A stretch of DNA of 64,000 nt from Cyclobacterium lianum (GTDB taxonomy: Bacteria; Bacteroidota; Bacteroidia; Cytophagales; Cyclobacteriaceae): assembly GCF_900143075.1 (NCBI RefSeq), contig NZ_FRCY01000003.1:124001-188000 (forward strand), written 5' to 3'. The first letter of the stretch is position 1, and each line of letters begins with the position of its first letter. Below the pieces are notes generated by a model. That model was not told the DNA's origin. It saw only the letters and a program-made list of their open reading frames with translations, and did not search any database. The position numbers and the translations under genes were made by a program. This document shows, one piece after another, positions 44,374 to 54,107 of the stretch.

Positions 44374-45363
44374 ATGAAAAAAGAGTTGATTGACCGGTAT
44401 GGACGTAAGTTGGATTACCTGAGACTATCGGTTACTGACCGGTGTAATTTCAGGTGCTACTACTGTATGCCGGAGGAAGGTATGGACTTTGTTCAGCGAA
44501 AGGAGCTACTCAGTTATGAAGAGCTGGACTATCTAACCGGAGTATTTGTGAGGCTGGGCGTCAGAAAGATCCGGATTACAGGAGGGGAACCCTTTGTCCG
44601 CAATGGAATTATGGATTTTATCACAACACTGGCTAAAAATCAAGGCTTACGGGAAATTACGCTTACCAGCAACGGCTCTATCACCGATTCACAAATCCAG
44701 CAATTGTACCAACTGGGAATCCGTAAAATAAACATTTCACTGGATGCACTGGACAAACAACGATTCTTTGAAATTACCAGACGGGACAAATTTGATGAGG
44801 TATTTCAATGCATCCTCACATTGCTGAAGAAGGGGTTTAGCGTCAAATTAAATTGTGTGGTGGATGGTAAAAAGAATATTGCTGATATAGTGCCTTTCGT
44901 ACAGTTAACGGAAAATCACCCCTTATCCGTCAGGTTTCTGGAAGAGATGCCTTTCAACGGCACTGGTAAATTTGAGGTACCAGAATGGAACCACCTGGCA
45001 CTATACGACTACATCGCAGCTCACTTTCCCACTATACAAAAGGTCTTAGACGAAAAAAACAGTACCTCGGTCAATTATCAAATTCCCGGTTATCAGGGTA
45101 CATTTGGAATTATTCCCGCCTTTAGCAGAACCTTTTGCGGTACCTGTAACCGTATCCGGCTTTCTGCCACCGGAGAATTGCGAACCTGCCTATACGGGCC
45201 TCCCGTCGCCAATCTGAGGGATGTATTGAGGTCCGGGGCAAGCGAGGAATCGCTGGTGTCAGAAATCCTGGATGCTGTAGCTAAAAAAGAGAAAGATGGA
45301 TTCAAAGCAGAAGAACTGAATGCCAAAACTCCAAAAAAGTCAATGTCATTTCTGGGTGGTTAA
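44374..45363 (+). CDS. moaA: GTP 3',8-cyclase (radical SAM)
   Basis: The protein has 329 residues. It starts molybdopterin synthesis from GTP. The radical SAM cluster uses Cys24, Cys28 and Cys31 (CNFRCYYC); the second cluster uses Cys255, Cys258 and Cys272 (FCGTCNRIRL, RTCLYG). RITGGEPFVR binds SAM. The C terminus ends in Gly-Gly, which the family needs for activity. It normally works with MoaC, which is not in this operon. Confidence 0.96.
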   Translation: MKKELIDRYGRKLDYLRLSVTDRCNFRCYYCMPEEGMDFVQRKELLSYEELDYLTGVFVRLGVRKIRITGGEPFVRNGIMDFITTLAKNQGLREITLTSNGSITDSQIQQLYQLGIRKINISLDALDKQRFFEITRRDKFDEVFQCILTLLKKGFSVKLNCVVDGKKNIADIVPFVQLTENHPLSVRFLEEMPFNGTGKFEVPEWNHLALYDYIAAHFPTIQKVLDEKNSTSVNYQIPGYQGTFGIIPAFSRTFCGTCNRIRLSATGELRTCLYGPPVANLRDVLRSGASEESLVSEILDAVAKKEKDGFKAEELNAKTPKKSMSFLGG

Positions 45364-45411
45364 CGCCAATGAAAATAGTCACCATCCCCTAACACGATAA
45401 CCCCTTTTTGC

Positions 45412-46605
45412 ATGAAAAGCGTAGCAGAAGCTTTGCAACAAGTCCTGTCACAGCCCTTACCCCAAACTACCGAAATCATAACCCTGCCAGACACACTGGG
45501 GCGCATACTGGCTCAGGACATCCGGGCAGATAGGGATGCTCCGCCATTCCACCGTGTTACCATGGATGGCATCGCCATTGACTGCGCAAGTCTGCCGAAG
45601 AAAACCAGTTTTCCGATAGAGGCCATACAGCCAGCAGGTGACCCACAAGGGAGATTAAGCAATAGCGCCAATTGCATAGAGGTGATGACTGGAGCCATCC
45701 TACCGCACAATAGCAATTGTGTGATTCCCTACGAAGCGCTTGATATCGCTGAGGGGATTGCTACTTTGAAGCGTTCAGATTATACGGAAAATCAAAATGT
45801 ACACCTGAAGGGAACGGATGCCAGAAAGGGTGACCTGCTGATTGCTCGAGGAACAGAAATTCAGCCTGGTACCATCGGACTGATGGCATCGGTAGGCCTC
45901 TCTGAGGTACAGGTTTTCAAGTTTCCAAAAATCACGGTTTGCTCCACAGGCAATGAACTGGTGGATATTGCTGCCAGTCCCCTTCCCCACCAGATCAGAA
46001 AATCCAACGTGTACATGCTTCAGGCAGCACTAAAATCGATGGGTATTGAGGCCTGTCAGTCACATATTGAGGACGATAGACAGCAATTGAAGGAGGCGGT
46101 AAAAACCTTGCTGGCAAAAAGTGATGTCCTGATGTTTTCAGGAGCCGTCTCTAAAGGTAAATACGACTTTCTTCCTGAGATTTTGGAAGAGCTAGGTGTC
46201 AGGAAATTGGTACACGGGGTAGCCCAAAAACCGGGAAAACCCTTTTTTTTCGGCAGAACTGAAAACACAATCATCTTCGGATTCCCAGGAAATCCTGCTT
46301 CTACGCTCATTTGTTTCCACCTGTATTTCAAATCCTGGTATCAATCTCACTGGGGCGTTGAACAAAGGTTACAGGCCAGGCTGACCGAGGACATCACCTT
46401 TCAACGCCCCGTTACCTACCACCTTCTGGTAAAAGTCCGGTCTGAAGACGGTATTTTGCTGGCAGAACCGATTGGCAATTCCGGATCTGGTGATTTGGTC
46501 CAACTTGCAGGTGCTGATGGCATTATTTCGCTCCCTCCTCATCTGGATACGTTTGCGAAAGGAACTACTTATCCGCTCACGCTCTTTGCAGCACCCTGGC
46601 TGTGA
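45412..46605 (+). CDS. moeA: Molybdopterin molybdenumtransferase
   Basis: The protein has 397 residues. It inserts molybdate into adenylated molybdopterin. RADRDAPPFHRVTMDGIAID near the N terminus, VMTGAILPHNSNCVIPYE, the STGNEL motif, FSGAVSKGKYDFLPEIL and the GFPGNPAST motif are all MoeA marks. It lies 48 bp after moaA and runs directly into the xdhC-like gene, so the set is one operon. Confidence 0.95.
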   Translation: MKSVAEALQQVLSQPLPQTTEIITLPDTLGRILAQDIRADRDAPPFHRVTMDGIAIDCASLPKKTSFPIEAIQPAGDPQGRLSNSANCIEVMTGAILPHNSNCVIPYEALDIAEGIATLKRSDYTENQNVHLKGTDARKGDLLIARGTEIQPGTIGLMASVGLSEVQVFKFPKITVCSTGNELVDIAASPLPHQIRKSNVYMLQAALKSMGIEACQSHIEDDRQQLKEAVKTLLAKSDVLMFSGAVSKGKYDFLPEILEELGVRKLVHGVAQKPGKPFFFGRTENTIIFGFPGNPASTLICFHLYFKSWYQSHWGVEQRLQARLTEDITFQRPVTYHLLVKVRSEDGILLAEPIGNSGSGDLVQLAGADGIISLPPHLDTFAKGTTYPLTLFAAPWL

Positions 46606-46614
46606 TTGTCTACT

Positions 46615-47763
46615 ATGAAGGAAATTAGAGAAATAATAAAAGCAGCATCGCTTGCGCGGCAAAAAGGAGAAAAAATCGCCTTAGCCACGGTAGTCCGGGT
46701 CGATGGATCCTCCTACAGAAGACCAGGAGCACGAATGCTGGTCACCGAGAATGGTCAACTTACCGGAGCCATCTCCGGTGGCTGTCTGGAAGGGGATGCC
46801 TTGAAAAAAGCGCAACTGGTGATTTTCAAAAAAACCTCCATGCTGGTAACCTATGATACGACTGATGAAGACGATGCCAAGTTTGGAATAGGACTGGGAT
46901 GCAATGGAATCATTCATATACTGATAGAACCAATTGATGAAGAACAGGAAAACAACCCTTTGGCTTTGCTAAGGCAATGTCTCTCGGACAGAGAAGACAA
47001 GATTCTGGTCAGCCTTTTCGATCTCAAACATAAAAGATCAGCTCAAATTGGCACCTGTATGCTTTACCATAAGCAACATTATTGTGTAAATTCGAAATTG
47101 GCAGTGATTGATGAATTTGGACAAAACTTTGTCAGCATGAAATGCCGCGAAGTATCCGCCGTAAAAAAATCGACCATCTTACCTCTTCCGGATAATGAAT
47201 ACTTGCACGCATTCGTCGAGTATGTTCCGCCGGCCATCAAGCTGATCATGATAGGAGCCGGCAATGACGTGCAGCCCCTGACCCGAATGGCATCCGTACT
47301 GGGCTGGCAGATGGAGCTGGCAGACGGACGTGCAGATCAGGCCACCAGAAGCCGGTTTCCTTTGGTAGATCAGATTTATATTGGAAAAGCACTGGAAATT
47401 CTTCCAAAACTCCATACTGACGAAAGAACGGCAGTGGTATTGATGACGCACAATTTCAATTATGATCTCGAAATCATGCGTGGTCTCCATCCATACAACT
47501 TTCCCTATTTGGGGGTTTTGGGTCCAAAAAAGAAGCTGGAAAAACTCATCGACAATCTACTCCGTTCGGGAATTGCACTTGGCCGGAAGGATCAGGAGGT
47601 AATTTTCGGGCCAATGGGACTAAATATTGGTGCAGAGAGCCCCGAGGAAATAGCGCTATCTATCATCTCTGAGATCAAAGCGGTGATTTCAGCCCAAACG
47701 CCAGCACACTTGAGAGCAAAAAACGGCCCCATACATGCGGATGAAAAAACGACCTTTGAATAG
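46615..47763 (+). CDS. XdhC/CoxI-family molybdenum-cofactor chaperone
   Basis: From ATG at 46615 the protein has 382 residues; a TTG nine bases earlier is less likely. The N-terminal XdhC/CoxI domain shows ALATVVRVDGSSYRRPGA, GAISGGCLEGD and CNGIIHILIEP; the C-terminal Rossmann-like domain has MIGAGNDVQPL and LGPKKKLEKL. Such proteins bind and sulfurate the cofactor for xanthine dehydrogenase-family enzymes. The target molybdoenzyme is not in the window. It converges with the porin gene 17 bp away across an A5CGT5 palindrome. Confidence 0.9.
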   Translation: MKEIREIIKAASLARQKGEKIALATVVRVDGSSYRRPGARMLVTENGQLTGAISGGCLEGDALKKAQLVIFKKTSMLVTYDTTDEDDAKFGIGLGCNGIIHILIEPIDEEQENNPLALLRQCLSDREDKILVSLFDLKHKRSAQIGTCMLYHKQHYCVNSKLAVIDEFGQNFVSMKCREVSAVKKSTILPLPDNEYLHAFVEYVPPAIKLIMIGAGNDVQPLTRMASVLGWQMELADGRADQATRSRFPLVDQIYIGKALEILPKLHTDERTAVVLMTHNFNYDLEIMRGLHPYNFPYLGVLGPKKKLEKLIDNLLRSGIALGRKDQEVIFGPMGLNIGAESPEEIALSIISEIKAVISAQTPAHLRAKNGPIHADEKTTFE

Positions 47764-47780
47764 GAAACAAAAAACGTTTT

Positions 47781-49112
47781 TCAGATCGCAATCTGCAGTT
47801 GCATGACCAGCATACCCTTTCGATCGGTTTGCAAAATCTCTGAAGTTTGCGCCTCAAAAACTGGTCGGCTTTGGTAGTGTACTGAAAGTTTGGTCTGGTT
47901 GCCCTTGATCAGCCAGTTCAGGCCATATTCATACATGAACATGGGATCATCAAGGCCATCAAACAGCGACAACTGACTGGTTACGAAGGGCTGTAGGGTA
48001 CCCCAGTCGGCAAGAAGGTCTCGTTTCATCAAATAACCCAACTGACCATAATAGGTCTGCCCGGTCCCCATCATCGGAAAGCTATTTCCTGCCCCGTTGA
48101 AACTACCTGATGCCCCGATTCCATTGGCAGGATTCATCACGCCCAGATTTCGGATGTAATTTTTCCCGTAATCATTGGAATGAAACGCCGCATAGGCCGT
48201 AAGGGCAGTTCCTCTTTCCCGGTCAAGTGGCTGGTCATAAAAGACATCGACAGCAAAAAGAGATAAATTACTGAAGGTAACCATGCCTTCAGGGACATCC
48301 TGAATCCACATGGCATCCTTTTGAAAGAGAAAACCTGCTCCCAGATTAAAGACACTTTTGCTGCCAAGGTAGCTTCCAGTGTTGTATGAAGTCAGGTTTG
48401 ATTCCTGCTCACGAAACTGATACATATAGTATCCATGCCATTGAAGACCTGGGGGTGTGGCAGCAAAAAGCGCATTTTCTCCGGGACTGTCGGGCTGTAT
48501 TGTTGATCTGCTTATGGCCATGGGTTTACTCATTGCCATCCGGTAATCCAATTTCCCCAACTTCCCCTTGATGTAAGCGGAGTATTTTCTTAAAAACTGG
48601 TCAGTGGCATCGTTTGTGGTCTGCTGGTACAGCGGAGCATCAAGGGAAAGAATCGATCCTATTGAAGGTGAAGCGTACCTCGATACACCATTCCAACCGG
48701 TAAGACCGGCACCAATGGACAGTTTATTTTCCACCAGCTCCAATTCACCCAATGCATCGTGAAAAAACAAGCCCTGCTTGCGCTCTCCCAGATAGGTGAG
48801 GTTATTGTTTCCAAACTGTGTATAAAAAAATACCTTGTCAGAAATCTTCCCAAAAAGCTGTATACGGGTGCGGCGCAGGCCAATATCAAATGTATTGGTT
48901 TCCGGATAACCATCCACGGTAGTGCCGGGATTGTTCCAGGTATTCCGCAGCCAGATCTGATTGAGAAAAGTCGCCTTTACGTATTGGCTACCATCTTCGT
49001 TTAAGAAAAAAGTCAGGTCGCTCTTGCCTTCATCCTTTTTTCCCTCCTGTGCGCTAGCGTTAAAACCAAACATCGTCAAAAATAATAGGAAACCAATAGA
49101 AAATCTCGTCAT
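47781..49112 (-). CDS. Outer-membrane porin-like protein
   Basis: From ATG at 49112 the protein has 443 residues with a standard signal peptide (MTRFSIGFLLFLTMFGFNASAQ); an upstream extension in the same frame to 49268 would bury the signal and overlap the next gene. The body is rich in alternating beta strands (VKATFLNQIWLRNTW, LRRTRIQLFGKI) and ends in strands typical of phosphate-selective-porin-like barrels of Bacteroidota. It is next to another outer-membrane protein gene and may pass a small solute; none can be named. Confidence 0.75.
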   Translation of the reverse strand: MTRFSIGFLLFLTMFGFNASAQEGKKDEGKSDLTFFLNEDGSQYVKATFLNQIWLRNTWNNPGTTVDGYPETNTFDIGLRRTRIQLFGKISDKVFFYTQFGNNNLTYLGERKQGLFFHDALGELELVENKLSIGAGLTGWNGVSRYASPSIGSILSLDAPLYQQTTNDATDQFLRKYSAYIKGKLGKLDYRMAMSKPMAISRSTIQPDSPGENALFAATPPGLQWHGYYMYQFREQESNLTSYNTGSYLGSKSVFNLGAGFLFQKDAMWIQDVPEGMVTFSNLSLFAVDVFYDQPLDRERGTALTAYAAFHSNDYGKNYIRNLGVMNPANGIGASGSFNGAGNSFPMMGTGQTYYGQLGYLMKRDLLADWGTLQPFVTSQLSLFDGLDDPMFMYEYGLNWLIKGNQTKLSVHYQSRPVFEAQTSEILQTDRKGMLVMQLQIAI

Positions 49113-49264
49113 ATCTAAAACGTCTGAAAGTAAAATGGATACCAATTTATAAAATATGTAAACCAAAGCAGGTATTTGGGCAAAAATAAGCTTCCTCGTC
49201 TGAATGATCAGTTTAACCTGAAAATATTCCTGAAATATTATGTAAGCGGACAACAAACCGGGCT

Positions 49265-50125
49265 TCAATGACCCGGTTCGTATATCAATCTCAAAAAGGA
49301 ACTGAATCTTTCATTTTTCCGGCTGACAGGTACACCGGTGACAATACCGATAAGCAGATTTTCTGCTATACCCAACCTCATTTGTGGACGGATTACCATA
49401 TCAAACCGGCCTTCTTCCAGCGCTTTGTTAAATTCAATGCCGATAAAATTTCTGGTACCGCTGATCATGTAGTGAAAGTTGGAATTGATCTGCCAGGAAA
49501 TATCCACTCCGGCATGGCCGTAATGGTCCTGAATAAAAGGACCGGTATAAATCAGGCTGTGGTAATTGGTTCCCCATCTCTTTGCAGCTATGAAAAACGG
49601 ATTGTACGCATTACCCGAAAAAACTCCTTCATTCCGGTATTCAGAAAACTGCTTCATTTCAAACTCGTGAATATAGCCGATAGCAAGGGATGTTTTGTGC
49701 TTTTCAGAAACGAAGAAGGAATATTGCCCGGCAATTTTCAAACTATTTAAACGGTTTCCGGGAGCTCCTTCACTTCCATTTATCGGATAATAGAAAGAAA
49801 AAGGAAGCTCCACTTCCAGGCCCAGCCTGTCAACCGGTGCCCATTCGTATTCTACCAATGCCAGATATTCGTCAAACCGCTCCCGGTCAGTAAGGCCAAG
49901 CCCTATATTCCATTCCTTTTCACCCTTTCTGGCACCCAGATCCCTTATCAAATCGATATAAAGGGGTTCTGCATGCAACACCTTTGGTGGAGATTCACCC
50001 TGCTCTGCATCGGACAGATAAATACTGTCCAATTCAATTTTTTGAATATTTTCTTCTATTTGGGCCATAGCGATGCCATTCAGGCCAAACAGCAAATAAC
50101 TGATTGCTACCAATCGTAAGATCAT
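49265..50125 (-). CDS. Outer-membrane beta-barrel protein, unknown
   Basis: The protein has 286 residues. The signal peptide ends IAMAQ. The mature part contains HAEPLYIDLIRDLGARKGEK, a motif I recall from a conserved Bacteroidota family, then many amphipathic strands (WNIGLGLTD, LGLEVELPFSFYYP, LLIGIVTGVPV) and ends in a short aromatic tail. It probably forms a small barrel. Family members often lie near metal or solute efflux genes; here the neighbours are a porin and a small envelope protein. Confidence 0.7.
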   Translation of the reverse strand: MILRLVAISYLLFGLNGIAMAQIEENIQKIELDSIYLSDAEQGESPPKVLHAEPLYIDLIRDLGARKGEKEWNIGLGLTDRERFDEYLALVEYEWAPVDRLGLEVELPFSFYYPINGSEGAPGNRLNSLKIAGQYSFFVSEKHKTSLAIGYIHEFEMKQFSEYRNEGVFSGNAYNPFFIAAKRWGTNYHSLIYTGPFIQDHYGHAGVDISWQINSNFHYMISGTRNFIGIEFNKALEEGRFDMVIRPQMRLGIAENLLIGIVTGVPVSRKNERFSSFLRLIYEPGH

Positions 50126-50151
50126 TTTGATATCGTTTGTGGATAAATGTT

Positions 50152-50181
50152 AAAAAAAAGAACCCCTGATCAAGCTCAGGG
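50152..50181 (-). terminator. Minus-strand terminator
   Basis: CCCTGA (50164-50169) pairs with TCAGGG (50176-50181) around six bases, and the minus strand then runs TTC plus eight T. It ends the small gene at 50197-50592 before the next gene starts at 50125. Confidence 0.8.
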
Positions 50182-50196
50182 AAACCTGTACGCTCA

Positions 50197-50592
50197 CTAA
50201 GAAAAAAATTTCGGAGGAGGTGAAAGCGTTTTACGGTAGCCGGATGGCAGAAAATCGGTAAGGAATGGCAGGAAATTTTCGGCAAATACTAACGAATTCC
50301 GTAATTGAAAAGGTGTACATTCGCCGACAAAATGAAGGTCGGTTTTAAGCTGCTTTTTTTGGCTGGTTTCCTGACTGCCGTCAGCATCCTCTTGTTCAGG
50401 TATGGCATTTTCCATACCCATGCCTATTTCCAGAATGATTTCGACAATACTTTCCTGATCATTGATACTTAGATCCTCAGGAACATCGTCTCTATGCTCA
50501 TCTGGCATATCCACGCTGCAGTTGAACAAATAGAGCGCCATCAAAATACAGACTTGCCTTAAAAATACAGAATTTCTGATGCACTGTATCAT
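50197..50592 (-). CDS. Small envelope protein, unknown
   Basis: The protein has 131 residues. A hydrophobic N terminus (VCILMALYLFNC) suggests an export signal or lipobox with non-standard Asn before Cys. An acidic middle and a Pro-rich end (LSPPPKFFS) follow. The end resembles small Bacteroidota proteins found next to outer-membrane transport genes, but I cannot name a family. It has its own terminator and is 20 bp downstream of the cytochrome gene at 50612. Confidence 0.55.
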   Translation of the reverse strand: MIQCIRNSVFLRQVCILMALYLFNCSVDMPDEHRDDVPEDLSINDQESIVEIILEIGMGMENAIPEQEDADGSQETSQKKQLKTDLHFVGECTPFQLRNSLVFAENFLPFLTDFLPSGYRKTLSPPPKFFS

Positions 50593-50611
50593 GAGCGCAA
50601 AGTTATAAATT

Positions 50612-53600
50612 TTATATATATGGCTCCTTCAATGTGGCAAGAAAACTCACCAAGTCTCTGATTTCTCTTCTGGAAAGGTACTGTTTCATGTCAGGCATAC
50701 TGGAGGGCGCATCTCTTCTATCTATAATATGGGATTTCATTATTACCGTATCTGGTTGATTTCCCATTTTTACGGTAATGCTATTGTCATTTTCGGCCAC
50801 CTTTATACCTGCCAGTTTCTTTTCAGTTTCCAGCTCTATCGTTACTACCCCGAATCCCGGGGCCAGCCTTTTGCTCGGGTCTATCAACGCCTCTAATAAT
50901 TGTTGTCTGTTTAATTTTTCTCCGATGCCGTTCAGCTTTGGGCCGGCATTTCCGCCGAAATCGTCATAAGCGTGGCATTTGATACACTGACCTGTGGCAT
51001 GCTGGAAAAAAATCCGTCTTCCTTTGGACTCATCCCCTCCATACATGCTGCCACTGTAGGTAGCCAGCAAATCGTCTTCAGACATCTCTGATTTGATTTT
51101 TTGGTACCGATTCAATAGATCCTCACTTTCCAGGCCTTCCATTGCTTCATAAAATTCCAGCTCTATTGCCGGAGGTAAAGTTCCCTCCTCCAATTGGTCG
51201 AGCAAATTTTCGAAAATGGGATAGGCGCTGCCGGCATCTAATCTGGCCAGGGTATTTACAGCTGCCTGCCGTTCTTCCACCGTACGTTTCTGGATAACGT
51301 CTTCGAGTAAAGAAGCCTTGGTCTCACCGGGTAAGTTTATCTGTTCCATGAGGCCCAATCCGGCCACCCTTACATTTTTTTCTGCATCAGACAGTGCCGT
51401 TTCTACCGCCTCTTCCAGCGGTGCCTTATCAATTTTTGCAATGGCCCGGATACTTTCTTCTCTCACCGATGCAGCCGGATCGGTTTTAAGTATAGCCAAC
51501 AGCCTTTCGTTCGCCTTAACAATATTCAATTGGCCTAATGCTTTGACTGAAGCCTGCCTGATGGAAGGCTTTGCATGCTGGGTCAGTTGAATCAGCAGAT
51601 CCTGACTGGCCGCCTGTAGTTCACTCAGGTTGCGGCTGATTTCACCTCTGTACCATCCATCTACCCTGTCCAACACCGATGGGGCGTGCCAGGTACTCAG
51701 TGCTTCCAATGCCTCGATTCTCATGTTTTCAGGAGCGGAATCTTGGTTGATATATGCCAGCAGGTTGCTCATGGCTTCATCAGAGCCCCAGCGCAAATTG
51801 GCATTGATCGCTCGTCTGAGGAGCGGCTCGGACTGGTACTCCCGTGCCATCAAAGTATTTGCAAGCGCCGGTATGGCTTCCGGTATAGAGAAATCATCAT
51901 TTATCGCTCGGGCCGCTTCTGCTACAATGTACTCATCGCTGTCGCTCAAAAAGGCTGCAATATCCTTATGTCTCAATCGCCGTAGCGCAAGCACCGCACC
52001 CAGCCTTACCGCTGCGGATTGGTGCTGAGCCAGCTTGACAATGTCCTCCGGACTAGCTACCCTTGACAGTGCGAGGCTGGCAGCATGCCTGATGTAAACG
52101 TCCTCATCGTCATTCTCCTGCAGCAATTCCACCAATCCGTTTACTGCATCGCCGACACCTATCCTGCCCAGGGCTTCTGCAGCAAAGAACCTCACCCTGG
52201 CTTGTTCATCGTCCAATAAGGGCAGGATGTTTTTCCCGGCAGGACCGAATCGCAGATCACCCAGCCACTTCGCTGCCTGTGCCCTGATCTCATCGTCAGC
52301 ATCATTGAGGTAAGGCAGCAATAATTCAGCAGCACTATTGTCTGTTCTGGCATATTGCGCGATCCCCCAAATCGAATGAATCCTTGCCAGGCGATTGTCA
52401 GTTTCAGCAAGCTTTGCCCGGAGGACATCTACACCCTTCGCTCCTCTTTTTACCAATTCGAATTGGGCCTTCTGCCTCACCCGCTGGTCCTCAAAACCCA
52501 ACAGACCGGACAATTCGTCAAAAGACAATGCCTCGTAGTCCGCAGACAGATGACTTGCAGTCAGCTTACTGAGTTCCTGGTCGGATGTCTGGTCATTCAG
52601 TTTCCATATGCGTCCATAACCCTTATTTACCCATCCATCGATCCAATCAGAAAAATATAGTGATCCTTCAGGGGAAAAGTCCATTCCCGTGGCCAGCACA
52701 CCTTCCAGTATTTGTTCCGATTCATCCAATTCGAACCCAGCCCCATTTGGGCTAAGGCTAAAAGCATGAATGCCGGACCTTGCTGGATTACCGGCAAATT
52801 CAGCAACAAAAAACTTATTTTTCCATTTTCCGCCCAGGGCTGTTCCCGGGTTGTACACCATACCGGTGGGTCCATTGACATAATTGGCAATGGTCGGGAT
52901 GAAATAGGCTGCCTGCTCCTCGGTTCTCGTCAAATGCATCTTTTCATCCATCCAAACCTTGTACTCGTTGTTTTTGGGATCACGGTATTTTCCAAACTGC
53001 CAGTTGATACGCCAGCCGGTGTCAGAACCTTCCACCAGGTAAACTATCCTTTCCCGCTCACCCCTGTGGTCGCCATCGTTATCTACACTGATCAGATTGC
53101 CATATTCGTCAAAAGCAAACTCATGGGTGTTTCGAACCCCATAGGCGAAAATCTCAAAATCGCTGCCGTCCGGATTGGCTCTCGCGATCACACCACAGTT
53201 GGGGTATTCGTGGTGATTTCCCTCCTTGTCTACACCGTTAAAACCAATATCACCTATTCCCCAATAAATTTTGCCTTCCGGACCGACCTTGAGGCCAGAC
53301 ATGTTATGTCCCCCAAAGCCGATATGTACGCCAAAACCGTGTACCAGGGACTCTTTTTTATCCATTGTACCATCGCCGTTGGTATCTGTAAGCCGCCAAA
53401 GATCCGGCGCCACACCCACGAAGAGCGCATCATCGTAATACAAGACAGCGCCGGCGACATCCGACACTTCCTCGTTAAAATCTTCCACTACAAGTTGCGA
53501 GCGATCTGCCCTGCTATCCCCGTCGGTGTCTTCTAACATGAATACGTTTTCCTTTTCTACGGTAAGGTCTTTCCAATCATGCGAACCATCCCCGTTAATA

Positions 53601-54037
53601 TCAGGCAGCCATTGATTTTTTTCGCTATTTTCCGGCGCCAATTCCTGATGCAGAAAATTTCGTCTGTCAGCGACATCCTGAAGTTTTATCGACGAAATTT
53701 CCCAGTCCTGGTGGCTTCGGATATCGAATTCCGAGATCTTTCTTCGGTTGGTTTTGGAGTAGAAAACGCGCCCCTGATCATCTATTTGCATGGATATAGG
53801 ATCCGCTACCAACGAATCAACTGCCCAAAGATCCAATTCCAGATCCTCATGAAACTGAGGCTTTACGAGGTTTTTTATGGCAGCTGCCTGTTGGTCTACC
53901 TGATCTTTGCTCAATTGTTTGATTTCGGGCGGTGGTGAACCTTTGGAACAGCCAAAAATGGAAATCCCAACCGAAATAAAAATGGCAAAACTAATAACTA
54001 AATTGGGCTTATTGATACAATTAACTTTATCAAACAT
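50612..54037 (-). CDS. PVC-type cytochrome c lipoprotein with propeller and HEAT repeats (copy 2)
   Basis: The protein has 1141 residues. A lipobox (SIFGC) at about residue 30 is followed by a sugar dehydrogenase-like propeller (about 45-490) that includes EF-hand-like loops DINGDGSHDW, DTDGDSRAD and DTNGDGTMD, then about ten HEAT-like repeats (about 500-960). A C-terminal cytochrome c domain has the heme motif CIKCH near residue 1017 and a distal SSMPDM. Such proteins are presumed to oxidise a sugar or alcohol and pass electrons to the heme. It is a tandem paralogue of the gene at 54108-57524, 71 bp away. The substrate is unknown. Confidence 0.88.
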   Translation of the reverse strand: MFDKVNCINKPNLVISFAIFISVGISIFGCSKGSPPPEIKQLSKDQVDQQAAAIKNLVKPQFHEDLELDLWAVDSLVADPISMQIDDQGRVFYSKTNRRKISEFDIRSHQDWEISSIKLQDVADRRNFLHQELAPENSEKNQWLPDINGDGSHDWKDLTVEKENVFMLEDTDGDSRADRSQLVVEDFNEEVSDVAGAVLYYDDALFVGVAPDLWRLTDTNGDGTMDKKESLVHGFGVHIGFGGHNMSGLKVGPEGKIYWGIGDIGFNGVDKEGNHHEYPNCGVIARANPDGSDFEIFAYGVRNTHEFAFDEYGNLISVDNDGDHRGERERIVYLVEGSDTGWRINWQFGKYRDPKNNEYKVWMDEKMHLTRTEEQAAYFIPTIANYVNGPTGMVYNPGTALGGKWKNKFFVAEFAGNPARSGIHAFSLSPNGAGFELDESEQILEGVLATGMDFSPEGSLYFSDWIDGWVNKGYGRIWKLNDQTSDQELSKLTASHLSADYEALSFDELSGLLGFEDQRVRQKAQFELVKRGAKGVDVLRAKLAETDNRLARIHSIWGIAQYARTDNSAAELLLPYLNDADDEIRAQAAKWLGDLRFGPAGKNILPLLDDEQARVRFFAAEALGRIGVGDAVNGLVELLQENDDEDVYIRHAASLALSRVASPEDIVKLAQHQSAAVRLGAVLALRRLRHKDIAAFLSDSDEYIVAEAARAINDDFSIPEAIPALANTLMAREYQSEPLLRRAINANLRWGSDEAMSNLLAYINQDSAPENMRIEALEALSTWHAPSVLDRVDGWYRGEISRNLSELQAASQDLLIQLTQHAKPSIRQASVKALGQLNIVKANERLLAILKTDPAASVREESIRAIAKIDKAPLEEAVETALSDAEKNVRVAGLGLMEQINLPGETKASLLEDVIQKRTVEERQAAVNTLARLDAGSAYPIFENLLDQLEEGTLPPAIELEFYEAMEGLESEDLLNRYQKIKSEMSEDDLLATYSGSMYGGDESKGRRIFFQHATGQCIKCHAYDDFGGNAGPKLNGIGEKLNRQQLLEALIDPSKRLAPGFGVVTIELETEKKLAGIKVAENDNSITVKMGNQPDTVIMKSHIIDRRDAPSSMPDMKQYLSRREIRDLVSFLATLKEPYI

Positions 54038-54107
54038 ACAATAACAACAAATTATAATGCAGTCCTGTTAAGGGTTTTCTTTACTTTAATTAGTGGTTGG
54101 AATCGAT

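Noticed and set aside
49113-49268. Longer N terminus for the porin-like protein
   Set aside because: It would put 52 residues before a normal signal peptide and overlap the neighbouring gene.
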